7,206 bases of DNA from Patescibacteria group bacterium (lineage in GTDB: Bacteria > Patescibacteriota > Microgenomatia > UM-FILTER-40-11). Below are positions 1 through 6,189 of this stretch, one piece after another (within the stretch, counting starts at the first letter, position 1; every line of letters starts with the position of its first letter). The DNA lies in NCBI GenBank assembly GCA_023473205.1, contig JAMCYY010000079.1, positions 1 through 7,206 of the forward strand, given 5' to 3'. Both the position numbers and the translations under genes were made by a program. The notes beneath the pieces are model-generated. The model made no database searches. It saw only the letters and a program-made list of their open reading frames with translations, and was not told the DNA's origin.

Positions 1-24
1 ATGTAAACTACATCTTTATCCCCA
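1..24 (+). repeat. 24-nt exact direct repeat, copy 1
   Basis: Bases 1-24 are identical to 6118-6141 in the same orientation, and the two sequences diverge completely from the next base (T at 25, G at 6142). In the downstream copy the repeat encodes N-V-N-Y-I-F-I-P near the C-terminus of the 5370-6179 product. Here the same frame continues into unrelated residues and stops at about base 149. The copy sits exactly on the window edge, so it may extend further upstream. It could be a genuine gene-end fragment, or an assembly join through a short shared word. Confidence 0.85.
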
Positions 25-72
25 TCCTCACTTCTCACCCTCGACCCATTTCTCATCTCTCATCCTTACCTT
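25..72. repeat. Degenerate short tandem repeat, purine-rich on the minus strand
   Basis: Read on the minus strand, the segment is a chain of imperfect 7-8 nt units, including GAGAGAT, GAGAAAT, GGGTGAG, AAGTGAG and GATGGGG. No unit is exact more than once or twice, so this is a decayed or low-complexity repeat and not a clean array. It starts exactly where the 24-nt repeat at 1-24 ends. Confidence 0.4.
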
Positions 73-160
73 ACTATCTATATCATTTTTTCCAAAAAAA
101 TCAACTTTTTCCTTTTTCAACTCAAGTAAAGCTGTTTTTGAACTTCTAAAATCAAGCTCA

Positions 161-369
161 ATGACGGAACGAAAAAAAACAGATACAACCCCAGAGCAAA
201 CACTGGTTAGCCAAACTGATTTTTTTGTTGCCTTAGACAACTCGGGAAAGTGGTACGCAATTACCGAAGCGATCAAAAGAATTGGCGGTCAAGTTAAAAA
301 AAAATTTTGGGCAGAGATGAATTTTTATTAGATATTATTAAAGATTATTGGACAGAAGGAACCAAATGA
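161..369 (+). CDS. Small hypothetical protein with an apparent -1 frameshift at an A9 run
   Basis: An ATG at 161 opens a frame that reads MTERKKTDTTPEQ and continues through F-F-V-A-L-D-N-S-G-K-W-Y to a TAG at 329-331 (56 residues). At codons 46-48 it crosses nine As (296-304), followed by four Ts. Shifting -1 in that run continues the product as ILGRDEFLLDIIKDYWTEGTK-like sequence (21 more residues, 69 in total) to a TGA at 367-369, which overlaps the next gene's ATG as ATGA. The ATGA overlap and the protein-like tail suggest that the shifted frame is the original one. The cause may be a one-base sequencing or assembly deletion, a true mutation, or slippage on the A run: A-AAA-AAA at 298-304 is in the correct phase for -1 slippage. 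No Shine-Dalgarno sequence is evident before 161, so the true start could lie upstream. The family was not recognised. The product is probably a soluble basic protein, co-transcribed with the next gene. Confidence 0.5.
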
Positions 370-1166
370 CATTAATTGAAGCAAGAGAAACACAAAAAAC
401 TGAACCACAAGAATGCCTTGACCATTTGCAAAAATTATATGGCCAACAATTAATTGAATGGCTTGCAATGATTTGTCCCCATCCTCCTTTTGCCAGAATT
501 TCCTTAAATGATATAGGATATGCTCATACACCAGAAAAAGACCGACTTCATTTCACTTTATTTGATGAAACTTTATATACAATGGTAGCGATTCAAACCT
601 TTGCTCAACGCGAACAAACAAGAACTTTTTGGGCTTTAAAAGTAAATCTCTTTAACCCTTATAAGACCGTAAGAAATTTCGAAGTTATTTGGAGCCAAAA
701 GGTAAAGAAAGATGATAAATCATCAAGTAATAGAGAACCAAATATCAAAATTTTTCCTTATAATAATGAGGCATATATTAATACCTATCAAGCGGGAACA
801 TACACAGTCGGAGACAAGAGACAGTTTATCTATCTTCCTTTTCAAATATCGGCTGATCCTTTAAGAGCTCTGCCTACTTTTAAAGACTGCATGAGTTTAG
901 GCAGCTCTTCCGTTGAAAAAGCAGACAAAAAAATTCAATCATCTGACTTAATTAATTCAATATATAAAAAAGAATTTGGAGGACAACTTGCTGCTGAACA
1001 GATAAAAATTGCGATTAAACAATTACAAGAAGAGTTAATTCGCAGTATCCATATTAGTCAATCCGACCCAAGTTTTTATATTATTGACGGCGGTAATCCA
1101 TGGTGGCTAAATCCTTGGCAAATTACCCTCCCAGCTGAAGTTACCTATCAAGGAAGATATTTCTAA
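366..1166 (+). CDS. Hypothetical protein with YG-x4-EW N-terminal motif
   Basis: This 266-residue protein belongs to no family I recognise. The ATG at 366 is preferred over a TTG at 348: an AGAAGGA ribosome binding site (354-360) is well spaced before it, it overlaps the preceding small ORF's shifted stop as ATGA, and the start aligns without gaps with the 5370-6179 product. Visible features are an N-terminal helix with Y25-G26 and E31-W32, a beta-rich middle (about 45-165) rich in aromatic residues, a polar K/S/D-rich stretch at about 112-125, a helical segment at about 195-232, and a tryptophan-rich tail, N-P-W-W-L-N-P-W at 244-251. There is no signal peptide or membrane segment, so it is probably cytoplasmic. 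It ends 30 bp from the convergent stop of the nucleotidyltransferase-like gene. The shared N-terminus with the 5370-6179 gene suggests a paralogous domain. The CDS itself is secure; its function is unknown. Confidence 0.85.
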   Translation: MTLIEARETQKTEPQECLDHLQKLYGQQLIEWLAMICPHPPFARISLNDIGYAHTPEKDRLHFTLFDETLYTMVAIQTFAQREQTRTFWALKVNLFNPYKTVRNFEVIWSQKVKKDDKSSSNREPNIKIFPYNNEAYINTYQAGTYTVGDKRQFIYLPFQISADPLRALPTFKDCMSLGSSSVEKADKKIQSSDLINSIYKKEFGGQLAAEQIKIAIKQLQEELIRSIHISQSDPSFYIIDGGNPWWLNPWQITLPAEVTYQGRYF

Positions 1167-1196
1167 ATTCTTCTGCCTTCAGTGAAGCTTAAAGTT

Positions 1197-3206
1197 TTAA
1201 TCTTCGGTCTCTTCAACAATTATAATAAAGTTTTGCTTAACTAAGGCTCTTGCGACAATCCAAACTAAAACAGGATTATCAATTTCCGCTTCACCAAAAA
1301 CTTCTTCGGCTAAACTTTTTAAGGAAATAGGCTTAACAGGCTCACCAGGCTTAGGTTTCACCTCTTCAACAACCGCTTTAAAAATTACAGGATTAACCCT
1401 TGAAACTAATTGCGCCGAGTCAGCCACAGGATTTTTTTTATAAGTTTCTACTAACTCACCACAATAAACCATTTGATTAAAAATACGATCAGCCGCACCA
1501 TTTCTCGCCTGATCTCTTAAATCTTTTAATATTTCCCAATTTAAACCATTTGGCCAAAGACTAAGAATTTTCTCTCTAATTTCATCTTCGGACAATGCAT
1601 TTCTACGCCTTTCTTGTGCTGCTTCAGAACGTTCTGCACCTCTCAAAAAAGATCCGGATATTTTTCTAGGAGATTGAGGATATACTCCGACGCGATTAAC
1701 CCGTGGTTTTTCCGGTAAAACTGTTTTTTCAGGCGAAAGGTTAGGCAGTTGTCGACTAGGAGCTGCCGCAGCACTTATCCCGCGGTTAACTCTCCATTGT
1801 GCCTGAAAGTCTGTTCCACTAAATAAGGATAAAGCTGATCCTTTTTCCCAACCCTTAACTAGGTCAATTTCTTCAAGCAATTTCTCAAAAGGATCAGCAC
1901 AATTATTTAGCCTTTGAATAGAAGATAGGGTTAACAAATTACAATTATTAACTAAAGCTGCCAGTCCTTCAGCCAAGGCGGGGATAATTCCCAGGGAAGG
2001 TAAATTGGTACCGTTTCTTTCTCCTGGTTTTAAAAACAACCCGCCATAAGCCCAAGGAAAGGCAACCGGATCTTTTAAAAGATAAAACAAAGTAAGTAAA
2101 TCTCGATCCCATTTTTCTCTTTTCTTCTTATCTCCCGGGTCGAAAAGTTCTCTCCACCCTTGACTTTCAAAAGGCAAGGCTGTCTCATGATAAGCACATC
2201 TAACACTGGCTTCTAAACTCTCACAAAGTTCTTTTTGGCTTGCCTCTTGCAAAGACCGGCAAAAATCTTTGGTAGCCAATTCCTGTAAGTTCGCCACCAT
2301 CACCATCCCTTGACGATACATGGCTTTAGGCCAGAAAAAAGCATACCGGGTAAGAGCTCCCAAGCAATTATAGGATTTATAAAAAGTCAGCTCAGGATAA
2401 GGTTGACCGGCAACTTTAAAAGAGCGGTTCACTTCCCAGCTTTTGATACCATCGCTCCTAAGATACGTGCCTTGATAGTCTCGACGGCGAGCACGGCCTT
2501 CGGGAGTATAGACCTCAAAAATATCCAAAGGAACTCCCATAATTTCCTCACCACAAGTTGCCAGATATACCGGAATCGGTCGGTCTGCCGGAGCGCCTAA
2601 AATTTGACCTAAGACTGGATAATAAGGGCTTCTGTCACCTTGCGCATTAAGAGGGAAAAAAATTTCCACCGGAGCAGCATCCTGGTTAACTTGTCTAATC
2701 ATTGGCAATCCATGTTTAGCCGATCTTTTTCTTCTAAAACGAGGTCCATCTTGTTCTGCCAACAAGAAACGCCCCTTTGTTTTATTAAATTCTGAATAAA
2801 AATCAAAATACTCCCCGGGGCCCAACCAAACAAGAAAATCACCATCTTTGTTCCTTGCGCCAATAGGCTCGCCCTGCCAAATATTTTCGGCGCTGGAACC
2901 AATAACCATAAAACGACAGCCTGGATGTTCTTCGTTCAGCGAACATAAAGTTTTGGGGATATATGCCAAACCCTCAACCCACTTAAGTTTCCGGCGATGG
3001 GCAAAGATTTCTGCTCTGGCCGCCATTCTTGGCTGTTCTTGGTTATTGGAAAAAGCCCACTCGTCAAGTTCCCTGAAAAAAGCTTCCTGGCTTTCAGGAG
3101 TTAAAAGATCAGCAAAACGGTACCTGTCTTCCGGATAAAGAACTTCAGAAAGTTGTTGAAAACCATCATCTAAGATTTCAACCGTGGGCTTAAAACGTTC
3201 ACTCAT
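1197..3206 (-). CDS. Nucleotidyltransferase-like protein with C-terminal winged-helix-like region
   Basis: The protein has 669 residues. Near the N-terminus, R-F-M-V-I-G-S-S (98-105) is followed by N-K-D-G-D-F-L-V-W (119-127) and later by P-V-E-I-F-F (179-184). This matches the order of the nucleotidyltransferase-fold signature: hG[GS], then DhD, then a third acid on a beta strand. Candidate metal ligands are D121, D123 and E181. The spacing between GS and DxD is longer than in typical minimal nucleotidyltransferases, so the assignment is an inference. Residues 280-455 look mostly helical. Residues 475-535 form a low-complexity P/S/R/A-rich linker. Residues 538-591 resemble a winged helix, and 625-669 may be a second small helical/strand unit. 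The start (ATG, minus strand) has AGGAAGAGGA a little far upstream (3217-3226) and overlaps the upstream regulator gene by 8 bp, indicating translational coupling. The nucleotide donor and target cannot be predicted. There is no membrane segment or signal peptide, so it is likely cytoplasmic and perhaps DNA-associated. Confidence 0.8.
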   Translation of the reverse strand: MSERFKPTVEILDDGFQQLSEVLYPEDRYRFADLLTPESQEAFFRELDEWAFSNNQEQPRMAARAEIFAHRRKLKWVEGLAYIPKTLCSLNEEHPGCRFMVIGSSAENIWQGEPIGARNKDGDFLVWLGPGEYFDFYSEFNKTKGRFLLAEQDGPRFRRKRSAKHGLPMIRQVNQDAAPVEIFFPLNAQGDRSPYYPVLGQILGAPADRPIPVYLATCGEEIMGVPLDIFEVYTPEGRARRRDYQGTYLRSDGIKSWEVNRSFKVAGQPYPELTFYKSYNCLGALTRYAFFWPKAMYRQGMVMVANLQELATKDFCRSLQEASQKELCESLEASVRCAYHETALPFESQGWRELFDPGDKKKREKWDRDLLTLFYLLKDPVAFPWAYGGLFLKPGERNGTNLPSLGIIPALAEGLAALVNNCNLLTLSSIQRLNNCADPFEKLLEEIDLVKGWEKGSALSLFSGTDFQAQWRVNRGISAAAAPSRQLPNLSPEKTVLPEKPRVNRVGVYPQSPRKISGSFLRGAERSEAAQERRRNALSEDEIREKILSLWPNGLNWEILKDLRDQARNGAADRIFNQMVYCGELVETYKKNPVADSAQLVSRVNPVIFKAVVEEVKPKPGEPVKPISLKSLAEEVFGEAEIDNPVLVWIVARALVKQNFIIIVEETED

Positions 3207-4398
3207 TCCAGCGGTATCCTCTTCCTTTAACTGCTTCCAATTGGTTTTCCTGAAGGCCGATCTCTTTTATCTTTTTCCGCAGCTGATAAATAATCTTATC
3301 AATTGACCAGTCAGAATATTTTTCATAAGCATCTTTGCCCCAAAGGATTTCCGCGATTTCTTCCCTGGTAATTACCTGATTTTGTTTCTGCCAAAAGTTA
3401 GCTAACAGCTGGTATTCCCGCAAACTAAGTTTTTCTTTAACCGGCTCCCTGTCAATTAAAAGCCGGCCATTTTCTTTGTCAAAAGCAACCTCGGGGATTT
3501 TTTCCAAGGCCTTTTCTTTAATAAAATCTTCAAATAAAGGAGAAAAAATTTTATTATCTCTTATTACTTTCAAAGCAAGCAGCCTTTCTTGACAAGTTTC
3601 TACCCTCTCTTGTTTAGCTAATTTTGAAAGGTATTTTTTTTCTTCTCCACTAAAGCTCTCCCATAAGTCTGCAATAATAATTTTTAATTCTTCACTAAGA
3701 TGAAAGGCTTTTTCTTCAGAAAAAATTTTTAATAAAATCCGGATAAAGGTTGGATGGCCGCCGGCTAAAGCCAAAATTTCTTTTTCCTGATCACGATTAA
3801 CTTTATAATGATAAAGATTAGCTAGACGCTTTAGGACAAAAAGCTCATCTTTTTTGGCCAAAAGAGAAAAATACAAGCAGTTTTGGCTCAAAACTGTCTT
3901 TAACTTGCCATATTTTTCTAAATTTAGATTTCGATTAACAGCAAAAAGGAAATGGATCTTAGTACAGTCTAAATCCCAAAGGGCTTTGAGGTTGTTAAAA
4001 AAAGTTTCGGAAAAATTTAAATCATCAAAACGACCTAAAATAAAAATTAGGTGATAGCCATCTTTTAACCACTGACCAATAGTTTCCTTAACCGTAAAAA
4101 AAGCTTTTTGGGTTTGACTTGGCATTAGACCCATGGTATTGAGCATGAACTGAAAATAGCCTTCTTCACTTTCTTCCGGTAGTGAGTCAAGGTCAAAATA
4201 AAAAATTTGATACTTACCCAACTTTGAATAATTAAATTGATCAGCATTTTCTACCAGATAAGTTAATGTCCTTTTTCGGCCAGCGTGGGGCAGCCACTCA
4301 ATAACCGTGCTCTCCCCTTTTAAAAAGATTCTAAGGAGCTTTTCTTCATAAAAAGCTTTTTCACTTGCTTGGGGAGAAAGTCTTTGGTTTTGGTTCAT
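3199..4398 (-). CDS. STAND-like ATPase fused to OmpR/PhoB-type winged-helix regulator
   Basis: This is a 399-residue cytoplasmic protein. The C-terminus (about 304-397) is a clear OmpR/PhoB-type DNA-binding domain: the L-S-L-R-E-Y-Q-L-L-A helix (324-333), a predicted recognition helix S-I-D-K-I-I-Y-Q-L-R-K-K-I (365-377) and the wing V-K-G-R-G-Y-R-W (390-397). The N-terminal part resembles an AAA/STAND nucleotidase. It has a P-loop-like strand-turn-helix with L-P-H-A-G-R-K-R-T-L (36-45), a Walker-B-like strand ending F-D-D-L (124-127), and a G-G-H-P motif (213-216) as in STAND ATPases. It ends with F-S-P-L-F-E-D-F (285-292) before the DNA-binding domain. The P-loop is degenerate: it lacks the first glycine and the usual GK[ST]. 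ATP hydrolysis may therefore be lost or altered. There is no receiver domain, so it is not an ordinary response regulator. It is the first gene of the minus operon, overlaps the nucleotidyltransferase-like gene, and faces a region of phased direct repeats that are its likely binding sites. Confidence 0.85.
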   Translation of the reverse strand: MNQNQRLSPQASEKAFYEEKLLRIFLKGESTVIEWLPHAGRKRTLTYLVENADQFNYSKLGKYQIFYFDLDSLPEESEEGYFQFMLNTMGLMPSQTQKAFFTVKETIGQWLKDGYHLIFILGRFDDLNFSETFFNNLKALWDLDCTKIHFLFAVNRNLNLEKYGKLKTVLSQNCLYFSLLAKKDELFVLKRLANLYHYKVNRDQEKEILALAGGHPTFIRILLKIFSEEKAFHLSEELKIIIADLWESFSGEEKKYLSKLAKQERVETCQERLLALKVIRDNKIFSPLFEDFIKEKALEKIPEVAFDKENGRLLIDREPVKEKLSLREYQLLANFWQKQNQVITREEIAEILWGKDAYEKYSDWSIDKIIYQLRKKIKEIGLQENQLEAVKGRGYRWNE

Positions 4399-4429
4399 AA
4401 AATTACCCTATAATTTTTTATTTGCCCTG

Positions 4430-4458
4430 ATTGTACCGAAAAAACCAGGATTAAGCAA
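4430..4458 (-). promoter_or_regulatory. Candidate promoter for the regulator operon
   Basis: On the minus strand, TTGCTT (4458-4453) and TACAAT (4435-4430) are separated by 17 bp. The -10 matches TATAAT at five of six positions, and the -35 keeps the TTG. This would give a leader of about 25 nt before the ATG at 4398, with a weak ribosome binding site, AGGG, before the start. A TATAGG sequence nearer the start is an alternative -10. The -35 box overlaps the outermost repeat of the phased array, which fits autoregulation. Confidence 0.4.
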
Positions 4459-4512
4459 TATTATCCAAGATCTTCCGGGATTTTTCCAAGAATAAGTCAA
4501 GAAAAACCTGAT
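4455..4512. promoter_or_regulatory. Phased direct repeats, candidate OmpR-type operator
   Basis: Hexamers related to CCAAGA recur on the plus strand at about one per helical turn: GCAATA (4455), CCAAGA (4465), CCGGGA (4475), CCAAGA (4486), TCAAGA (4497) and, weakly, CCTGAT (4507). The start-to-start spacings are 10, 10, 11, 11 and 10 bp. Known OmpR/PhoB-family proteins bind tandem direct repeats with this spacing, commonly overlapping the -35 region, and the divergent gene encodes a protein with that domain. The hexamers are short and two are poor matches, so chance cannot be excluded. The placement between divergent promoters and over the -35 positions strengthens the call. Confidence 0.45.
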
Positions 4513-4530
4513 TTTCTTCAATAAAATCAG
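4508..4530. repeat. Perfect 8-bp inverted repeat before the plus operon
   Basis: CTGATTTT (4508-4515) and AAAATCAG (4523-4530) are perfect complements separated by seven bases. The right arm contains the candidate -10 box of the plus operon and ends six bases before the ATG at 4537. It could be a dimeric operator covering the -10, or a hairpin if transcription starts further upstream. It is not followed by a T tract, so it is unlikely to be a terminator. Confidence 0.55.
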
Positions 4531-4537
4531 ACTCATA
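4522..4537 (+). promoter_or_regulatory. Candidate -10 box and near-leaderless start of the plus operon
   Basis: TAAAAT at 4522-4527 matches a -10 hexamer at five of six positions and ends nine bases before the ATG at 4537. Transcription would therefore begin at or just before the start codon. There is no Shine-Dalgarno sequence before this ATG, as expected of a leaderless mRNA. No recognisable -35 exists at 16-18 bp. That position is occupied by the TCAAGA and CCAAGA repeats, as in activator-dependent OmpR/PhoB-type promoters. Confidence 0.4.
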
Positions 4538-5364
4538 TGACAAACGAAGGAACAAAACCTTCTGAACAAGCTTTGCTTGCGGAACGAGAAGCCAGGCTTG
4601 AAGCTTTTCATTTTAAATTAGAAAATTGGCAAAACCCTGAAAAAGTTAGGTCACTTTATTGGCAATTTTTAGGCTTTACTTATGAACTGGAAAAAGTTGG
4701 CTTAGACAGCTTAGAGCCACAACCCGCCTGGCTGCCAGCTTGGAAACGAGGAGTAATTGAGCAACAGGTAACTAAAGGGCTTCAGAGAGAAGATGGCATT
4801 ACTGCTATATTTTTAACCAGCTCATATCTTGCTCTTCCAAACATGTTCCCTTTGTTTTTGCAAATCCTTGACAAAACCGGACTTGTTTCAGATAGTGGAC
4901 TTAAAGCTCTTTCCTCCGCTGCTCTTTGCAGTGTCAGAGCCTGGGGTCCATCTGATCCTGGGTTTGGTCTACCAGTCCCTTCTTGGGAAAATTTTTTGAT
5001 TCAATGCCCCAAAGGCGGTTTCCCTGATAGAAACTCTGTTCTAACCAATTATCGCTCTTCCAACTACCTAAGGTTCTTGACTGGAGAAGCAGACCGGCTT
5101 TTCCCAAGTAGTAAAGAAAGAGAAACCTATGAAGCTGATCCATCACGAGCAAGACAATTAATGAAAGAAATGATCCAAAAGATGGCCCGCGGCAAAGCAC
5201 CCATAAGTTCAGATAGTTTTCTTTTTCAAGAAGAAGCACATTATAAACAACTTGAAAATTTAGCTTTAAATTACCAAGATCATTATTTAATGGGAAATTT
5301 AAAGATTAATATTAGGGATGGCATATTTTTTGACATTACAAAAAAGGCTTTAAATTTAGGTTAA
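4537..5364 (+). CDS. Hypothetical protein, first gene of the plus operon
   Basis: This 275-residue protein is of unrecognised family. The ATG at 4537 is the only nearby start that keeps the charged N-terminal helix (E/A/R-rich, about 8-30). It has no ribosome binding site, which fits a leaderless transcript. Residues 35-55 are helical and aromatic, followed by a proline/tryptophan-rich turn, P-Q-P-A-W-L-P-A-W (61-69). Residues 88-112 are hydrophobic but interrupted by polar residues and prolines, so probably a buried helix and not a membrane span. Residues 135-165 are rich in G and P, and 195-220 form a basic/acidic helix. The C-terminus (about 248-270) appears strand-rich. No catalytic motif was recognised. 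It is followed after five bases by the next gene and faces the ATPase/OmpR regulator, which probably controls it. Confidence 0.85.
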   Translation: MTNEGTKPSEQALLAEREARLEAFHFKLENWQNPEKVRSLYWQFLGFTYELEKVGLDSLEPQPAWLPAWKRGVIEQQVTKGLQREDGITAIFLTSSYLALPNMFPLFLQILDKTGLVSDSGLKALSSAALCSVRAWGPSDPGFGLPVPSWENFLIQCPKGGFPDRNSVLTNYRSSNYLRFLTGEADRLFPSSKERETYEADPSRARQLMKEMIQKMARGKAPISSDSFLFQEEAHYKQLENLALNYQDHYLMGNLKINIRDGIFFDITKKALNLG

Positions 5365-5369
5365 TCATC

Positions 5370-6179
5370 ATGACTATTGAGCAAGAAAAACCAAATCAGG
5401 GAAACTTGACAGAAACTGATTTAAGGGAAATCAAAAAAAGATATGGTCGATCAATGGCAGAATGGGTAAAAAGCCTGACTCTTATTGATCCAGGAGCAAA
5501 ATTAAAAATTTATAGTGGGTGGACCGACAACACACAAGTTGACTTACACCACGAAATGGCAGTTAGCTTTCAGGCTGAAAATCCTCAAGTCCCTTCTTTA
5601 TTCTATTGTCTTGAAGATGGCCAACCGGTAGCATTATTAACTCCAGACAGTAATTTCTTTAGCGTTCAAGGTCTTCTGCCTCCTATTAACTCCACTTTGC
5701 CTGAAGGTCAATTACTTAACAAACTTTGTTTTTCGGCAAAAGTGCAAAGAGATTTAGAGGAAATTTATACAAGATATCGGCTAGAAGAAGAACAAACCTT
5801 TCAAGATTTAAAGGTTCGTTATTATCGCCACGGCAATCTGCACCAAGGTTCACCTCAAGGATTAGTTTTAACCCATGATGGAATTGAAATTCCTTTTTTT
5901 CATTCAGCCGCGCAAATTGGCCGCCAACTTTTCACCCAACCCGATAAAGAACTTGATGAAAAGCATCTCGCTTTATTTGTATTTTATGAAACTGAAGTAA
6001 AAAAGCTTGAAAAAACCAGGGAAATTGTTGGCCAACTCCAGGAAGCGCTCTTTCTTCTTGGTTATGATTCTCAAAGAGCTCTCCATAAGAAGATTATCGA
6101 AAGCGATTCTGAAACTAATGTAAACTACATCTTTATCCCCAGCGAATTAGAAATTAGTCATTTCAGGCATTTTGCCTAG
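5370..6179 (+). CDS. Hypothetical protein, YG-x4-EW family, second gene of the plus operon
   Basis: This 269-residue protein is of unrecognised family. Its N-terminal helix carries Y25-G26 and E31-W32 at the same residue numbers as in the 366-1166 product, with conserved hydrophobic spacing around them and a following P-x-A, so the two probably share a domain. The middle (about 45-180) appears beta-rich and includes R-Y-Y-R-H-G-N-L-H (150-158) and H-D-G-I-E-I-P-F-F (169-177). Residues 193-245 are long, charged and helical, possibly coiled-coil. The ATG at 5370 lies five bases after the preceding stop; the only ribosome binding site is a weak TTAGG inside the end of that gene, suggesting coupling. 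Codons 250-257 carry the second copy of the 24-nt repeat. No signal peptide or membrane segment is seen. The function is unknown. Confidence 0.85.
   Translation: MTIEQEKPNQGNLTETDLREIKKRYGRSMAEWVKSLTLIDPGAKLKIYSGWTDNTQVDLHHEMAVSFQAENPQVPSLFYCLEDGQPVALLTPDSNFFSVQGLLPPINSTLPEGQLLNKLCFSAKVQRDLEEIYTRYRLEEEQTFQDLKVRYYRHGNLHQGSPQGLVLTHDGIEIPFFHSAAQIGRQLFTQPDKELDEKHLALFVFYETEVKKLEKTREIVGQLQEALFLLGYDSQRALHKKIIESDSETNVNYIFIPSELEISHFRHFA
6118..6141 (+). repeat. 24-nt exact direct repeat, copy 2
   Basis: This is identical to bases 1-24. Here it is part of an intact gene and encodes N-V-N-Y-I-F-I-P just before the C-terminal S-E-L-E-I-S-H-F. This copy is therefore the natural context, and the one at the window edge is the anomalous one. 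Confidence 0.85.
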
Positions 6180-6189
6180 AAAGGAAAAA

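Larger units (their letters stand above)
1..160. other. Pyrimidine-rich segment without a convincing gene
   Basis: On the plus strand this stretch is rich in C and T, with loosely repeated TTCTCATC-like units at about 25-72. Its complement is purine-rich, with variants of GAGATGAG and GTGAGAAG. A minus-strand frame is open from 276 down to a stop at 28-30. Its product would be rich in K and E, lies antisense to the small gene at 161, and looks like a by-product of the purine bias. The plus frame of the small gene is also open back to base 2, but its translation is a low-complexity S/F/P-rich string. No ribosome binding site, promoter or RNA gene was recognised here. The first 24 bases duplicate part of the gene at 5370-6179. 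Confidence 0.6.

Noticed and set aside
28..276. Minus-strand open frame of 82 codons at the window start
   Set aside because: It is antisense to the small gene at 161, has no convincing binding site, and its charged tail reflects the purine-rich repeat.
348..365. Upstream TTG start for the 366-1166 gene
   Set aside because: The ATG at 366 has an AGAAGGA site at good spacing, an ATGA overlap with the preceding ORF, and aligns from residue 1 with the 5370-6179 product.
1177..1187. Possible terminator hairpin between the convergent genes (CTTC/GAAG with loop AGT)
   Set aside because: The stem is only four base pairs and is not followed by a proper T tract in either direction.
1..6141. Variable/template repeat pair of a diversity-generating retroelement
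   Set aside because: The two copies are only 24 nt and identical, without the A-specific differences expected, and no reverse transcriptase is present in the window.
6172..6189. Upstream TTG start for the 6190-6909 gene
   Set aside because: It lies inside the previous gene and has no binding site, while the ATG at 6190 follows AGAAAGGA.
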